NCBI RefSeq assembly: GCF_002142155.1 | Contig: NZ_NASD01000010.1 | Coordinates: 1 to 64,000, forward strand | Direction: 5' to 3' | Origin: Gilliamella apis | GTDB lineage: Bacteria; Pseudomonadota; Gammaproteobacteria; Enterobacterales; Orbaceae | Length of the DNA: 64,000 bases | Shown: positions 52,067 through 61,377 of the stretch, one piece after another | Layout of the letters: the number at the start of each line of letters is the position of its first letter | Position numbering within the stretch: the first letter of the stretch is position 1 | Translations under genes and position numbers: made by a program | Notes under the pieces: generated by a model | Databases searched by the model: none | What the model was told of the DNA's origin: nothing | Seen by the model: only the letters and a program-made list of their open reading frames with translations

Positions 52067-53068
52067 TTATCGAGAGTTTTCCGGTGATTTCTCAACAATA
52101 TTTTGTGCAATTTTTTCTATTGTTACTTGTGGTAAATTACCAATAATTATGATATTTTTATTACCCATGTTAGTTGAGAAAATCGTTCGGCCACCTTGCT
52201 GAATAATTTGATTTAATTGACTGGCCTGCTCTAAAGAAACATTTACAGTAAATGAAAATACACCATCAGAAAACAGCTTAGTCGCTATATCAGAACTATA
52301 AAAGTTAACATTATAAGCAGCAATCTCTTTAAACCCTTTAGGTAACCATGCTAAACGCCAAGCATCAAGAAGATTATTCTGTTTTTCAATTGATAATAAA
52401 ATTGGGTAGGTTCGATTATCAATATAATTTTTAAATTTTTTTGCATCAAATTCTTTATCAAGATCAACCACTTTTAATTGATTAATAATATCATTATCTT
52501 CATCTAACAAATCAATGCGTAGTGGTAAAAAATTTTCATCATCGATCCATATAACATAACTATAACGATCTTTATCTTTAGCAATGACTTTGACTAATTG
52601 AGCACCTCGATTAGCCGTTCTAGTCTTACCTAATAAAATAAAGTCATAAATATTAGCTAATGAATTAAAATCATTATAAATAACGTCAGGAAAAGCCTCT
52701 GTAATGCGGGAACTTGAAATCGAAAAAGAAGGACTATCAGGTTGGAAATAACTAGTGGTATTATTATGTAAAATTATCTCTTTAGCTGGACCTTCAAGAT
52801 AAAGCAGTTGAGCATTGATATTTTCTTTTTTGTCAGCACCTAAATGATTATATTCAAAGGTAGTTGCATATTGATCTTTATCTTGCGCAATAAAATGAAT
52901 TTGATAGTCACGCGTCTGCACAGCTTTGGTCATTTTATTGAGTAAACTCAACGCATCATGCGTTTCTTCCGCCATAACAGATGCGGAAAAAAATATAAAA
53001 AACAGAGTAATAAAAAAATTATTACTCTGTTTTAACATAAATTTTATCAAAGAATAAAGAAAATTCAT
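52067..53068 (-). CDS. rseB: Sigma-E regulatory protein RseB
   Basis: The 333-residue periplasmic protein has an N-terminal signal segment (LKQSNNFFITLFFIFFSASVMA) and the MucB/RseB fold: N-terminal LolA-like domain, then a smaller C-terminal domain (AWLPKGFKEIAAY). It binds RseA, shields it from DegS cleavage and senses mislocalised lipids. The start may instead be Met11, which gives a tidier signal peptide; neither start has a clear ribosome site. It follows rseA by 6 bp. Confidence 0.9.
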   Translation of the reverse strand: MNFLYSLIKFMLKQSNNFFITLFFIFFSASVMAEETHDALSLLNKMTKAVQTRDYQIHFIAQDKDQYATTFEYNHLGADKKENINAQLLYLEGPAKEIILHNNTTSYFQPDSPSFSISSSRITEAFPDVIYNDFNSLANIYDFILLGKTRTANRGAQLVKVIAKDKDRYSYVIWIDDENFLPLRIDLLDEDNDIINQLKVVDLDKEFDAKKFKNYIDNRTYPILLSIEKQNNLLDAWRLAWLPKGFKEIAAYNVNFYSSDIATKLFSDGVFSFTVNVSLEQASQLNQIIQQGGRTIFSTNMGNKNIIIIGNLPQVTIEKIAQNIVEKSPENSR

Positions 53069-53074
53069 TTTTAG

Positions 53075-53635
53075 TTAACGGGCATTTAACCTTTTTTGTA
53101 ATTCATAATCTTGAACCAACAACCTAATCTTATCATATTGTCTTTTTTCAAGAAGTTGCTGATCATTATGTTGTTGTATACCACCAACAGGCGCAACGTT
53201 TACTCCCATAGGGATAGTATTTAGCGTAGGCGCACCACTAACATCATCTGATTGACCTTGATGATATTGGACTCCCGCAATAATAGCTAAGGTAACACAA
53301 GCCGCTAATCCAATTTGACTAACTTTAGCCATAATATCTTTCATTCGAATCCAGAATAGATTTTCGGCTTTTGGAATTGAAATCTCACTTTGGGATGGCT
53401 GCTCAGTTAATTGTGGATATAAGTCATCATCAGCAATCGCCATAGCAACTTGTTTGGTAATATCTAATGTTAATGAACTACCGTGCAATTCTCCTCGCAT
53501 TGCGTCTCTTGCAATATGATAACGATGCCAGCAGGATTGCAAACTTTCATCATGGCTAACCATCTCAACAACATGTTGATCAGTTAACTCACCATCCATT
53601 AATAATGAAAGTTGCTGTTTCTGTTCTATTTGCAT
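53075..53635 (-). CDS. rseA: Anti-sigma-E factor RseA
   Basis: The 186-residue protein has the N-terminal anti-sigma domain (SLLMDGEL, SCWHRYHIARDAMRGE), one membrane segment (about 104-124) and a periplasmic tail that RseB binds. It sequesters sigma-E at the membrane until regulated proteolysis. It lies 35 bp after rpoE. Confidence 0.92.
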   Translation of the reverse strand: MQIEQKQQLSLLMDGELTDQHVVEMVSHDESLQSCWHRYHIARDAMRGELHGSSLTLDITKQVAMAIADDDLYPQLTEQPSQSEISIPKAENLFWIRMKDIMAKVSQIGLAACVTLAIIAGVQYHQGQSDDVSGAPTLNTIPMGVNVAPVGGIQQHNDQQLLEKRQYDKIRLLVQDYELQKRLNAR

Positions 53636-53670
53636 AGTAGATACCTTAAATTTCTTGCTACTTAATTTAT

Positions 53671-54243
53671 TTAACCAATTAAAGGTTTAATTTTTTCATC
53701 AATAGCATCACGAGCTCTAAAAATACGTGATCTAACTGTTCCAACCGGTGTTCCCATAATTTCGGCAATTTCCTCATAACTTAGACCGTCAATTTCACGT
53801 AATGTGATAGCAGTTCTCAAATCATCAGGTAATGCTTCAATTGCTTCAAATACAACTTTTTCAACTTCTTTAGAAAGAACTAAACTTTCTGGGTTATCGA
53901 CATCTCTCAATGAGTCGGCACCTTCGTAACTTTCAGCTTCACTAGCATCAATATCCGAAGATGGCGGTCGTCGACCTTGCGAAATTAAATAATTTTTTGC
54001 TGTATTAACCGCAATTCGGTACAACCAAGTATAAAAAATACTTTCCCCTTTAAAAGAGCTTAACGAACGATAAGCTTTGATAAAGGTTTCTTGCACAACA
54101 TCAGGGACCTCAGAAGGTAAAACATAACGTGATACCAAATGAGCTAGCTTATTTTGATAACGAACGACAAGTAAATTAAACGCATTTTTATCTCCGTTTA
54201 AAACGCGATCAACTAAAACTTGGTCTGTTATTTGCTCCCCCAT
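53671..54243 (-). CDS. rpoE: RNA polymerase sigma-E factor
   Basis: The 190-residue ECF sigma factor has region 2 (FNLLVVRYQNKLAHLVSRY, VQETFIKAYRSLSSF) and region 4 (EALPDDLRTAITLREIDGLSYEEIAEIMGTPVGTVRSRI). It is nearly identical in motifs to enterobacterial sigma-E, which directs the envelope stress response. It heads rpoE-rseA-rseB and probably reads on into lepA-lepB-rnc-era. A sigma-E promoter lies upstream. Confidence 0.97.
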   Translation of the reverse strand: MGEQITDQVLVDRVLNGDKNAFNLLVVRYQNKLAHLVSRYVLPSEVPDVVQETFIKAYRSLSSFKGESIFYTWLYRIAVNTAKNYLISQGRRPPSSDIDASEAESYEGADSLRDVDNPESLVLSKEVEKVVFEAIEALPDDLRTAITLREIDGLSYEEIAEIMGTPVGTVRSRIFRARDAIDEKIKPLIG

Positions 54244-54305
54244 TAAAGGCCATTCCTCATTATGTTAATAACTATTAGTTGGCCCAAAACTGTGCACTCT
54301 AACAG

Positions 54306-54333
54306 TTAGATTCGTAAATTTAAAAAAAGTTCC
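54306..54333 (-). promoter_or_regulatory. Sigma-E autoregulatory promoter of rpoE
   Basis: On the minus strand GGAACTT (54327-54333) is followed after exactly 16 bases by TCTAA (54306-54310). The sigma-E consensus is GGAACTT-N16-TCTGA/TCAAA, so the -35 is perfect and the -10 differs by one base. It starts about 60 bp before rpoE. Confidence 0.88.
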
Positions 54334-54446
54334 CATTATTTTAATAGAAATTTCATTTTTTTAATCAATCATTTTCATTTTTAATTATTTATATACTAAA
54401 AGACAATGATTTTATTAAATTTTTAGATAAAAAATTTTTTAGATAA

Positions 54447-56918
54447 TTAATTCAATAAGAAGATTTCGCGCTCGCCCGCATCGTTATATGTGATTTGATA
54501 AAATTGCGGTAAATTAAAATTAACTGAACTACTGGTAGTGAAAGTAAAACGGTCATCAGATAATACATAAAAATCATTGATATCTTTAACCATATTTTCT
54601 TTAGTACCATTACAATTACGGTATATTTCTATTTGATTATGTTCATTTAAAATATATAAATCAAATCCTGTAGTAGTATCTTCAAAGAAGAATTGAATAA
54701 TACCTTCATAAGCGACGCTATCTATCTCTTTAGGTAATTCATTACTTTCATCTAAGATATTTAACGGCCTACCTTGAACTTTATTATTCGATACCGCTCC
54801 ATAAAAATCAATAGCATTTTCGAATTGATGAAATGAAACGCCAAATCGTTCAAAAAATAGATACCATGAAGCACCATCTATTCTAAGTGGTTTGACTTGG
54901 GTTAAGTTATTTTTAGTAGTCGTCAATCGTAAATCAACACAGTCATCCATCAGTTTTTTCATTTGTTTACAGACTTCATGACTAAGATGTTTACTATAAC
55001 AAAAAATTTCGACCGAATTAGGTAAATCAGCATCTTTATGCATACGATTAAGTAACGCTTTTATGGCTTCCAGCACACATAAAGAACCACTAAAATGTAA
55101 TACCCGAATTTCATTCCATGAGTTACGATAAAGTAAATCTATAGAACCAACTAAACTTAACTCTTGCTTGCCATAATTTAAAACATTAGTACTAATTTCA
55201 TCCTCAAGTTCTAAATTAATAGTTGGATCATCTTCTAAATTCAAGATAATCGCCAAATGGCGTATTTCACAAGGCCCATATAACTGTTCTTCAGTTGCGG
55301 CAGGTACATCTATCGGAAAATAATTTTTCAGATCTTCGATGAGCTTGGTTATTTTTTGATTATCTCGCTCATCACCATCGTAATAATAAAAATTGGTCGA
55401 ATCAGAAATTAAACCATTAAAGTAACACCAACCAACTAATTTAACCAAGTATTTACTATATTCTAAGTATTGGTGACCAATAATAGAATTTAGTTTAGGT
55501 GTTTGATTGTAAACATACCAACCAGCTCGATTGATACGATCTTCTTTGACATGAATAAAAGTTAATACATCTTCTTGCAGATTATCTGAAATATTAAGTT
55601 TTAATGTTGAAATTTTACCCGGTAAAACTTCAAAAGAGGCATATAATTTACGAGTCAGTATAGCCAAGTCTTGTGGACTAATAAGTGAATCTAAGTTATT
55701 ACGACGACCAAAATTGAGTAAATTACGATAACCTGTCATCATGGTATGGAGCAATATTTCGTGTATTTCACGTACTTGTTCTATTTTCCATGTTTTACTG
55801 GCGTCCAATTTTACCAATAACTTATGCGTCCATCCCCATTGTTGTACTAATTCATTTAATATTTTTCGACGCCATAACAATGGCTGATCATTATCTGATA
55901 ATTTTTCATTTACTTTTAAATAAAAACAATGCCTTACCAATTCAAGACGTTGAAAATCTCTAATTTCAATTAGATAATTAGAAATCCGATCTAATAACAT
56001 AGAGTATGAATCAAGATAATGATGAACGTGAATTTCACCTTTTTGAATATACTCGCGCATTTCATAAGCAATTGGTCTATTTTCAGGATAGATTGAAGAA
56101 TAAGCTTCAAGTAGTAATGTTTTTAATACAGCTTTAAATGGCGAATCAATACTTTTATAGAGTTGCCATAAACTTGCACCAAAATACTCTTCAGCAGACA
56201 ATCCTGTGAGTGGTCCAAAATCGATCCATTCTTCACGTTTGATTATATTAGCGACCACTAATGCTTGAACACATTTTTCATAAGTTGGGTAAGTAACATC
56301 ATTAATAGTAAAATCAGCTGGAACTGCAAACCATAGTAGTCGTTTACCAGCTAAAAGATTGGCGGAACGATAGAACTCTTCCAGCAATAAAATATGTTGT
56401 GCTGAACCACAGTTTTCACCCATCAAACATTCATGATGTTGGTTGATAAATCGATCGACATCAACGACAAATAATGTAAGTTTTACACCTAGTTCCTCAG
56501 CCCACTCTTCAATCAATCGACACTTCGTTATTAAAGCTTGCTTTTTAACTGTAGATAAATTATTTTCGATACAAACCCATATATCAAGATCAGAGGTAAC
56601 CGCCTGTCCTATAGAGCAGGTACTCCCCATTGAATATAGTGCAGATATGTCAGAATATTTTGTCTGTGTAGCGCTCTTAAAATTGAAACAATGTTGTAGT
56701 TGTTCAATAATCTCATTTGAAGGTTGATAGTATGCAATACCTGATGGGGTATCTATATTTTGATAACCGGGAAGATCTGGATGATGAAAATGAAAAAGCA
56801 CTGGTAACAAGGTAAAAACTCGTTGGAATTCCAAAGGCATTCCACTTCGAGCTCGCTCATGTTTCAGAATAGCAAGATCATCAAGTTCTTTTTTTATGTT
56901 ATTAATATCGTATTGCAT
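54447..56918 (-). CDS. cyaA: Adenylate cyclase class I
   Basis: The 823-residue protein has the CyaA catalytic site GSTCSIGQ (98-105) followed by SDLDIW with Asp110 and Asp112. The C-terminal half is the regulatory domain. It makes cAMP for CRP. Length is close to the 848 residues of Escherichia coli. It lies upstream of rpoE on the same strand, separated by 203 bp with the sigma-E promoter, and is divergent from the Nudix gene. Confidence 0.96.
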   Translation of the reverse strand: MQYDINNIKKELDDLAILKHERARSGMPLEFQRVFTLLPVLFHFHHPDLPGYQNIDTPSGIAYYQPSNEIIEQLQHCFNFKSATQTKYSDISALYSMGSTCSIGQAVTSDLDIWVCIENNLSTVKKQALITKCRLIEEWAEELGVKLTLFVVDVDRFINQHHECLMGENCGSAQHILLLEEFYRSANLLAGKRLLWFAVPADFTINDVTYPTYEKCVQALVVANIIKREEWIDFGPLTGLSAEEYFGASLWQLYKSIDSPFKAVLKTLLLEAYSSIYPENRPIAYEMREYIQKGEIHVHHYLDSYSMLLDRISNYLIEIRDFQRLELVRHCFYLKVNEKLSDNDQPLLWRRKILNELVQQWGWTHKLLVKLDASKTWKIEQVREIHEILLHTMMTGYRNLLNFGRRNNLDSLISPQDLAILTRKLYASFEVLPGKISTLKLNISDNLQEDVLTFIHVKEDRINRAGWYVYNQTPKLNSIIGHQYLEYSKYLVKLVGWCYFNGLISDSTNFYYYDGDERDNQKITKLIEDLKNYFPIDVPAATEEQLYGPCEIRHLAIILNLEDDPTINLELEDEISTNVLNYGKQELSLVGSIDLLYRNSWNEIRVLHFSGSLCVLEAIKALLNRMHKDADLPNSVEIFCYSKHLSHEVCKQMKKLMDDCVDLRLTTTKNNLTQVKPLRIDGASWYLFFERFGVSFHQFENAIDFYGAVSNNKVQGRPLNILDESNELPKEIDSVAYEGIIQFFFEDTTTGFDLYILNEHNQIEIYRNCNGTKENMVKDINDFYVLSDDRFTFTTSSSVNFNLPQFYQITYNDAGEREIFLLN

Positions 56919-57026
56919 AGTATTATTCAGGTGAAACAGATGTACTATTGACGAACAATTTCTCCAATAATTTTATATTATAACGTAAAAAGAATGTAAA
57001 CCTAAAAATAAAACGAAATAAATATT

Positions 57027-57650
57027 ATGACCACAATCAAAAAAATATCACAATCTTTAAAAAAAACCAAAAAACAATTTCACACCATTAATAAAGCAGC
57101 AGTATTAATACCCATTATCTCTATCAAAAATCAATTACACCTACTTTTTCAAGTACGTTCAAAGCAACTCAAATGGCAACCCGGTGATATTTGCTTTCCT
57201 GGTGGTCGAGTTGAAGTAACTGATGATAGCCCTGAATATACAGCTAAACGTGAAACCTTTGAAGAATTAGGCATTCCTATTGATCAAATAACTATTTTGG
57301 GGCAATTGCCGAAATTTATTGCTTCATTAGGTATGATGATTTATCCATTTGTCGCAAAAATCGAATCTTTAGATAACTTGCTACTTAATCAAGATGAAGT
57401 TGAATCTGTTTTTACGGTTCCACTTGAATGGTTTATTAACCATCAACCGAAACAAGCTAACATGTTAGTCGGTTTTAAGCCTGATGACAATTTTCCATTT
57501 GAATTGGTACCTAATCGAAGCGCAAATTGGCAACAAAAGTCGCAACATGATGTTCATTTTTATCAATATGATAATTTTGTTATTTGGGGATTGACTGCAC
57601 AAATTATTAATAGTTTTATAAGTACCATCAAAAGTAATACTCAATTATAA
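57027..57650 (+). CDS. nudL: CoA-type Nudix hydrolase (NudL-like)
   Basis: The 207-residue protein has a Nudix box at about 59-83, GGRVEVTDDSPEY followed by AKRETFEELGI. The preceding WQPGDICFPGG is typical of the CoA diphosphatase branch. It likely cleaves CoA or related dinucleotides to phosphopantetheine and ADP. It is divergent from cyaA. The 5' end follows an AT-rich 108-bp gap holding both promoters. Confidence 0.85.
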   Translation: MTTIKKISQSLKKTKKQFHTINKAAVLIPIISIKNQLHLLFQVRSKQLKWQPGDICFPGGRVEVTDDSPEYTAKRETFEELGIPIDQITILGQLPKFIASLGMMIYPFVAKIESLDNLLLNQDEVESVFTVPLEWFINHQPKQANMLVGFKPDDNFPFELVPNRSANWQQKSQHDVHFYQYDNFVIWGLTAQIINSFISTIKSNTQL

Positions 57651-57949
57651 ATTACAGTTAAATTAAATATGCTTCAGTTCTGACTTTAACATAAAATGCT
57701 TTAAGAAAAATTTTTTCAAAAAAAACTAAGTGGTACCTACACAAATATTTTGATTAATATATACTATTAATCGGTTGTTTCTCATTTCTATCATTTCTAC
57801 CCTGTTTTATCTAGCTGTCTGAAAGAATTAGTAAAAGATTTATTTCGAGAGCGTTATTCGTTTTTCAAAACTCTCATGCAATACCCCCATAGAATAAGCG
57901 TTACAAATTGTTTTTTAATTTTTATAACATAAATATGAAGGACATTATT
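57651..57949. other. Intergenic region upstream of the ydgH-like gene
   Basis: About 300 bp of AT-rich sequence with no open frame. An A/T-rich inverted stretch near 57700-57725 may end the Nudix transcript. The promoter of the next gene must lie here but no element is convincing. Confidence 0.4.
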
Positions 57950-58750
57950 ATGAAACGTTTTAATAAATCATCTATTGCATTAGCTTTACTATTATCTCTA
58001 CCTGTTGCCAATATTTATGCGGCATTACCATTAACAGCAGAAGAAAGTAATAACCTCATTCCTTATAAAGAAATTTCAGTAACTGGTAGCTATTTACAAG
58101 CACAAAATGCAGCAGATGATATATCTAAAGCTGCTGATGAAGCTGGAGCAAAATATTATCATATCACTGGTATTGAACAACCAGCTACTGGTACTTCAAC
58201 CGATCGTGCTGTTGTTTATGCTGATATTTATTTATCAAATGCGCCAATTGCTGTCAGCAAAGATGAAGCTACCCATAATGGTATTGTGCTTTATCCTCGC
58301 TCTAAAGCACTTTATTATTTACCATTTGAAATAGTTAAATACAAAGGTAACTATAACAATACCTCTGAAATAATGGATTCAGCAAGTAAATTAGCAGCAG
58401 AAAAAAATGCTTATGCATTTTATGTGTATTCAATTACTGCCGATGATGTTAAAAATAATGAGCAGGAAATTGATGTTGCTTTATTTAAAAAAGATGCGCC
58501 AGTCCGTGACTTTATTATCTCTAAAGCTATTGCAGGTCAAGATGCTTATGAAATCACTAGTGATGCTTTCAAAGTGATGAAACCTTATCAAACTATTGTT
58601 TTCCATGGCACATTTAATAATACTAGCGAAATTAGTGCTGCTGCACAAAAATATGCTATCGCTAATGATGCTAATTTCTATTATGTCAAAGAAGTCTCTG
58701 CCAATCGTGCCGGCACCGCTCAAACAGTTTATGTAAATTTATATAAATAA
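57950..58750 (+). CDS. YdgH-like periplasmic protein with three DUF1471 repeats
   Basis: The 266-residue protein has a Sec signal peptide (about 1-24, ending NIYA) and three DUF1471 (YhcN/BhsA) repeats. They begin near PYKEISVTGSYLQAQNA, FEIVKYKGNYNNTSEIM and PYQTIVFHGTFNNTSEIS, each followed by an A-rich helix and an ending strand with Y/V. YdgH has the same three-repeat layout. GAAGGA (57937-57942) sets the start at 57950 rather than the ATG at 57908. The family is linked to stress and biofilm; the exact role is unclear. Confidence 0.85.
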   Translation: MKRFNKSSIALALLLSLPVANIYAALPLTAEESNNLIPYKEISVTGSYLQAQNAADDISKAADEAGAKYYHITGIEQPATGTSTDRAVVYADIYLSNAPIAVSKDEATHNGIVLYPRSKALYYLPFEIVKYKGNYNNTSEIMDSASKLAAEKNAYAFYVYSITADDVKNNEQEIDVALFKKDAPVRDFIISKAIAGQDAYEITSDAFKVMKPYQTIVFHGTFNNTSEISAAAQKYAIANDANFYYVKEVSANRAGTAQTVYVNLYK

Positions 58751-58767
58751 CGATCCACTACATAATT

Positions 58768-58808
58768 ATCCATGTGTTAAATATCATATTTTTACACATG
58801 GATTTTTT
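58768..58808 (+). terminator. Intrinsic terminator of the ydgH-like gene
   Basis: ATCCATGTGT pairs with ACACATGGAT, with a partly paired ATAT/ATAT inner stem, and is followed by TTTTTT. It lies about 18 bp after the stop. The remaining 170 bp to the next gene show no further feature. Confidence 0.85.
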
Positions 58809-58983
58809 ACAAAAATTAACTTTTAGTTTCAAGCTCTACCTAACAATGCAATTCATAAAAAAGATTTTTATCCAAGAATTAAGCTTTTCACGATTTAAGT
58901 TTTTAGTAATAAGTATCAGCATAATTTAAACACAATAAATGTATCTTTTTTATTTAAATTTAAGAATTAAAAGGTAAGGTAAG

Positions 58984-60489
58984 ATGATGTTATTGAAAGG
59001 ATTTAAATTTATACTGTTTTCTCAATTTCAATGCTTAACACGATTTATCATATTCTTTTTAATTTCAGTATTTTTAATGAACGGTTTAGCTTTGGCATTG
59101 GATACAAAAACAGTAGAGGTTATTCATGGTTCCGCTCCCTATTTTACTAACCCAGATGCGATAGGCATAAATGGTTCTCGAGAATATAATCAACAAAACT
59201 TTCATTATTTTGGAGTAAAATTACAAACTACAATAAACTCTGAGTTAAATAGTTTAAACGACACAATAAAGTCCATAAATTTCCCTCAAGTTGATCCTAA
59301 TACAACCACACCAAATCAATTGTTAACTATGTTAAAGTCTGATTATGGTTTTGAACCTATAATAATGCCATTTTCACCTACTAATCCAATTGATAGCCAG
59401 AACGTCTCTGATGATGACGGCGATGTTATAACTACAATAACCCCACCTGATGGCGGTTTTAAAATAGATTGGTTCTATCGAGCTGCCAATATATCCTATT
59501 TGTTATTGGAGCCAGATAGAAATAGAACCTTTTGTGAGCTAGCACGGTTGGGGTGGAACCCATATATCAGAATTTCAGGCACTATCGCTTTAGTTTCTGA
59601 ATATGGCATGCCAAATTATACAATTTATTCGACGCCTAAAAGTGACTTTTTGATTTACAATGCGATCAAACCTACAGTTTGTGCAAATCGACCATCAATT
59701 GTATATTCATTCCCTTTCGAAAATCGAGATTACACTGGTGACTGGGCTCATTTAACTTGGGGTGATAACAATCAATACATAGTTGATTCTGGCTTCGTCA
59801 ATAAAGTCAGTGCTGGTGGTTTTCCAACTACTGGATTTGATCAAGCACGATTTCTCATGTTTATAGCTGGTGCACCTTTTGATTTATCGACAATAACATC
59901 ATCAAATAGTTCAAAAGGAGTAAATGTTCAAGTAAATACAATTAGTGATAATGATGTAGATAGCCACCTAGCTAACACGGCTGTTCAAATTAAATTGCTA
60001 GGAGAAGCCACTGAAGCAAATCCTACATTTTCTATAAAATCCAACGGTGAAGATATTTATTCGTTTACTATTAAGAAATGGTTCTCCGCACCCAGCCAAG
60101 ATTTTTATCCTTATAATCAAAGTAGAAGTGTTTGTCAGGGAAACTATATCGTTCCATCTATTGAAGATTTAACCAACAGTGACCAAGGTCTTATAACTAG
60201 TGGTGGTGCTTGCCAATCTGATAATAACTCAGATAATTGTCTAGCCATTACAACAAATCACTATTATCGTCAGGTTGGAAACAATCTTTTAGCTGAATGG
60301 GGTGATGTAACTAACGAAGAAAACTATTATCATCACACTTATCCCGGTAACCATTTTCCTAGAGGACATTTATATTGGACTTCAGACGAAAGAGATAGTA
60401 ATAACCAATATGCAGTAGGTTCAACAAAAGGGGCTATTGAATGGCAGTTGAAAGATAATGAATTATATTTTGTTTGTGTGCTGAAATAG
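58984..60489 (+). CDS. Secreted protein with C-terminal lectin-like domain, unknown function
   Basis: The 501-residue protein has a long N-terminus with a hydrophobic signal segment (about 20-38, ending ALALA). The middle is Ser/Asn/Thr-rich and beta-type. The last 130 residues show spaced cysteines (SVCQGN, GACQ, DNCLA, YFVCVL) and HLYWTSDERDSNNQYAVG, resembling the C-type-lectin-like/intimin-invasin tail (YWTS...VCV). It is probably exported and may be surface-exposed. There is no LPxTG, autotransporter barrel or other anchor. It stands alone with its own terminator. Confidence 0.6.
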   Translation: MMLLKGFKFILFSQFQCLTRFIIFFLISVFLMNGLALALDTKTVEVIHGSAPYFTNPDAIGINGSREYNQQNFHYFGVKLQTTINSELNSLNDTIKSINFPQVDPNTTTPNQLLTMLKSDYGFEPIIMPFSPTNPIDSQNVSDDDGDVITTITPPDGGFKIDWFYRAANISYLLLEPDRNRTFCELARLGWNPYIRISGTIALVSEYGMPNYTIYSTPKSDFLIYNAIKPTVCANRPSIVYSFPFENRDYTGDWAHLTWGDNNQYIVDSGFVNKVSAGGFPTTGFDQARFLMFIAGAPFDLSTITSSNSSKGVNVQVNTISDNDVDSHLANTAVQIKLLGEATEANPTFSIKSNGEDIYSFTIKKWFSAPSQDFYPYNQSRSVCQGNYIVPSIEDLTNSDQGLITSGGACQSDNNSDNCLAITTNHYYRQVGNNLLAEWGDVTNEENYYHHTYPGNHFPRGHLYWTSDERDSNNQYAVGSTKGAIEWQLKDNELYFVCVLK

Positions 60490-60502
60490 AAAATTTATTC
60501 AT

Positions 60503-60535
60503 AAATTGCGTTATAAGATGATATAACGCAATTTT
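60503..60535 (+). terminator. Intrinsic terminator of the secreted protein gene
   Basis: AATTGCGTTATA (60504-60515) pairs perfectly with TATAACGCAATT (60522-60533), with a following TTT. It lies 14 bp after the stop codon. Confidence 0.82.
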
Positions 60536-60713
60536 CATTGTTATTATAGTTAAAATAATTTTAATTTCGCTTTTAAAAAGCAGATAATCCACTTTAGTAT
60601 TTACTGTTAAAAGCAACTCATCATTTATATATTAAATAAGATAAATAAACTTAATCCAAAAAATAACTAGTGGCTGATTTTTCAACTATGACTATCAATT
60701 GACATTAATCAAT

Positions 60714-60729
60714 TCACTCAAAAGAGTGA
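60714..60729 (-). terminator. Possible terminator of the tRNA operon
   Basis: TCACTC and GAGTGA form a 6-bp stem with a 4-base loop about 26 bp beyond the last tRNA-Gln. The T-tract is weak on the minus strand. Processing rather than termination is also possible. Confidence 0.3.
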
Positions 60730-60755
60730 TACATAGATAATGTTTGAAAATTAAA

Positions 60756-60830
60756 TGGCTGGGGTACCAGGATTCGAACCTGGGCATGGCGGGATCAAAA
60801 CCCGCTGCCTTACCGCTTGGCTATACCCCA
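60756..60830 (-). tRNA. tRNA-Gln (anticodon UUG), second copy
   Basis: On the minus strand the gene begins TGGGGTA and ends TACCCCAGCCA with encoded CCA. The anticodon loop TTTTGAT gives TTG. It differs from the neighbouring copy by one base in the variable-region junction. It is the last of four tRNA genes in this operon. Confidence 0.96.
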
Positions 60831-60960
60831 ATATGAATGGAGATTAGATATCTGATAAATATACTAATTCCGCATATTTTTATAGAATTGATTATAGTGG
60901 CAAAGTTCCAATATAAAAATAGACTAAAAAGTCGGATATAAAAATATGAGCAGATTGGAA

Positions 60961-61035
60961 TGGCTGGGGTACCAGGATTCGAACCTGGGCGTGGCGGGAT
61001 CAAAACCCGCTGCCTTACCGCTTGGCTATACCCCA
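60961..61035 (-). tRNA. tRNA-Gln (anticodon UUG), first copy
   Basis: It has the same structure as the copy at 60756-60830, with anticodon TTG and an encoded CCA. It lies 26 bp downstream of tRNA-Leu and 130 bp upstream of the second copy. Two consecutive tRNA-Gln genes after metT-leuW match the enterobacterial operon order. Confidence 0.96.
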
Positions 61036-61061
61036 ATAAAGGATAGACATTAAGATTAAAA

Positions 61062-61146
61062 TGGTGCGGGTGGAGAGACTTGAACTCACACACCTTGCGG
61101 CGCCAGAACCTAAATCTGGTGCGTCTACCAATTTCGCCACACCCGC
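61062..61146 (-). tRNA. leuW: tRNA-Leu (anticodon UAG)
   Basis: On the minus strand the gene begins GCGGGTGTGGCGAAATTGG and ends CACCCGCACCA. The long variable arm and anticodon loop ATTTAGGT (TAG) match enterobacterial leuW closely. Length is 85 nt including CCA. Confidence 0.97.
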
Positions 61147-61183
61147 ACTGTATACTTTCGGTAAAAGTACAAACTAATCTTAA

Positions 61184-61260
61184 TGGTGGCTACGACGGGA
61201 TTCGAACCTGTGACCCCATCATTATGAGTGATGTGCTCTAACCAGCTGAGCTACGTAGCC
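61184..61260 (-). tRNA. metT: tRNA-Met (elongator, anticodon CAU)
   Basis: On the minus strand the gene begins GGCTACGTAGCTCAG and ends CGTAGCCACCA. The anticodon loop CTCATAA gives CAT. The T1 pairing and the G1-C72 pair identify an elongator rather than the initiator. It is the first gene after the promoter at 61299-61327. Confidence 0.96.
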
Positions 61261-61298
61261 ATTTCATTCGCAACGTCATAACCAACACTGCGAGGCGC

Positions 61299-61327
61299 AT
61301 TATGCTTGTGTTACGGCAAATCGTCAA
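61299..61327 (-). promoter_or_regulatory. Strong stringent-type promoter of the tRNA operon
   Basis: On the minus strand TTGACG (61322-61327), 17 bases, then CATAAT (61299-61304) give 5/6 matches at each element. The GC-rich discriminator GCGCC follows the -10, the feature that makes stable-RNA promoters sensitive to ppGpp. The promoter lies about 40 bp before tRNA-Met. Confidence 0.85.
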
Positions 61328-61377
61328 CCCTTTTTTTTAGATATTTTAAAAAAAAGTGACGATTGATTAAGATGCAA

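Noticed and set aside
60821-61093. 90-codon minus-strand frame
   Set aside because: It runs through tRNA-Gln and into tRNA-Leu and is a chance open frame.
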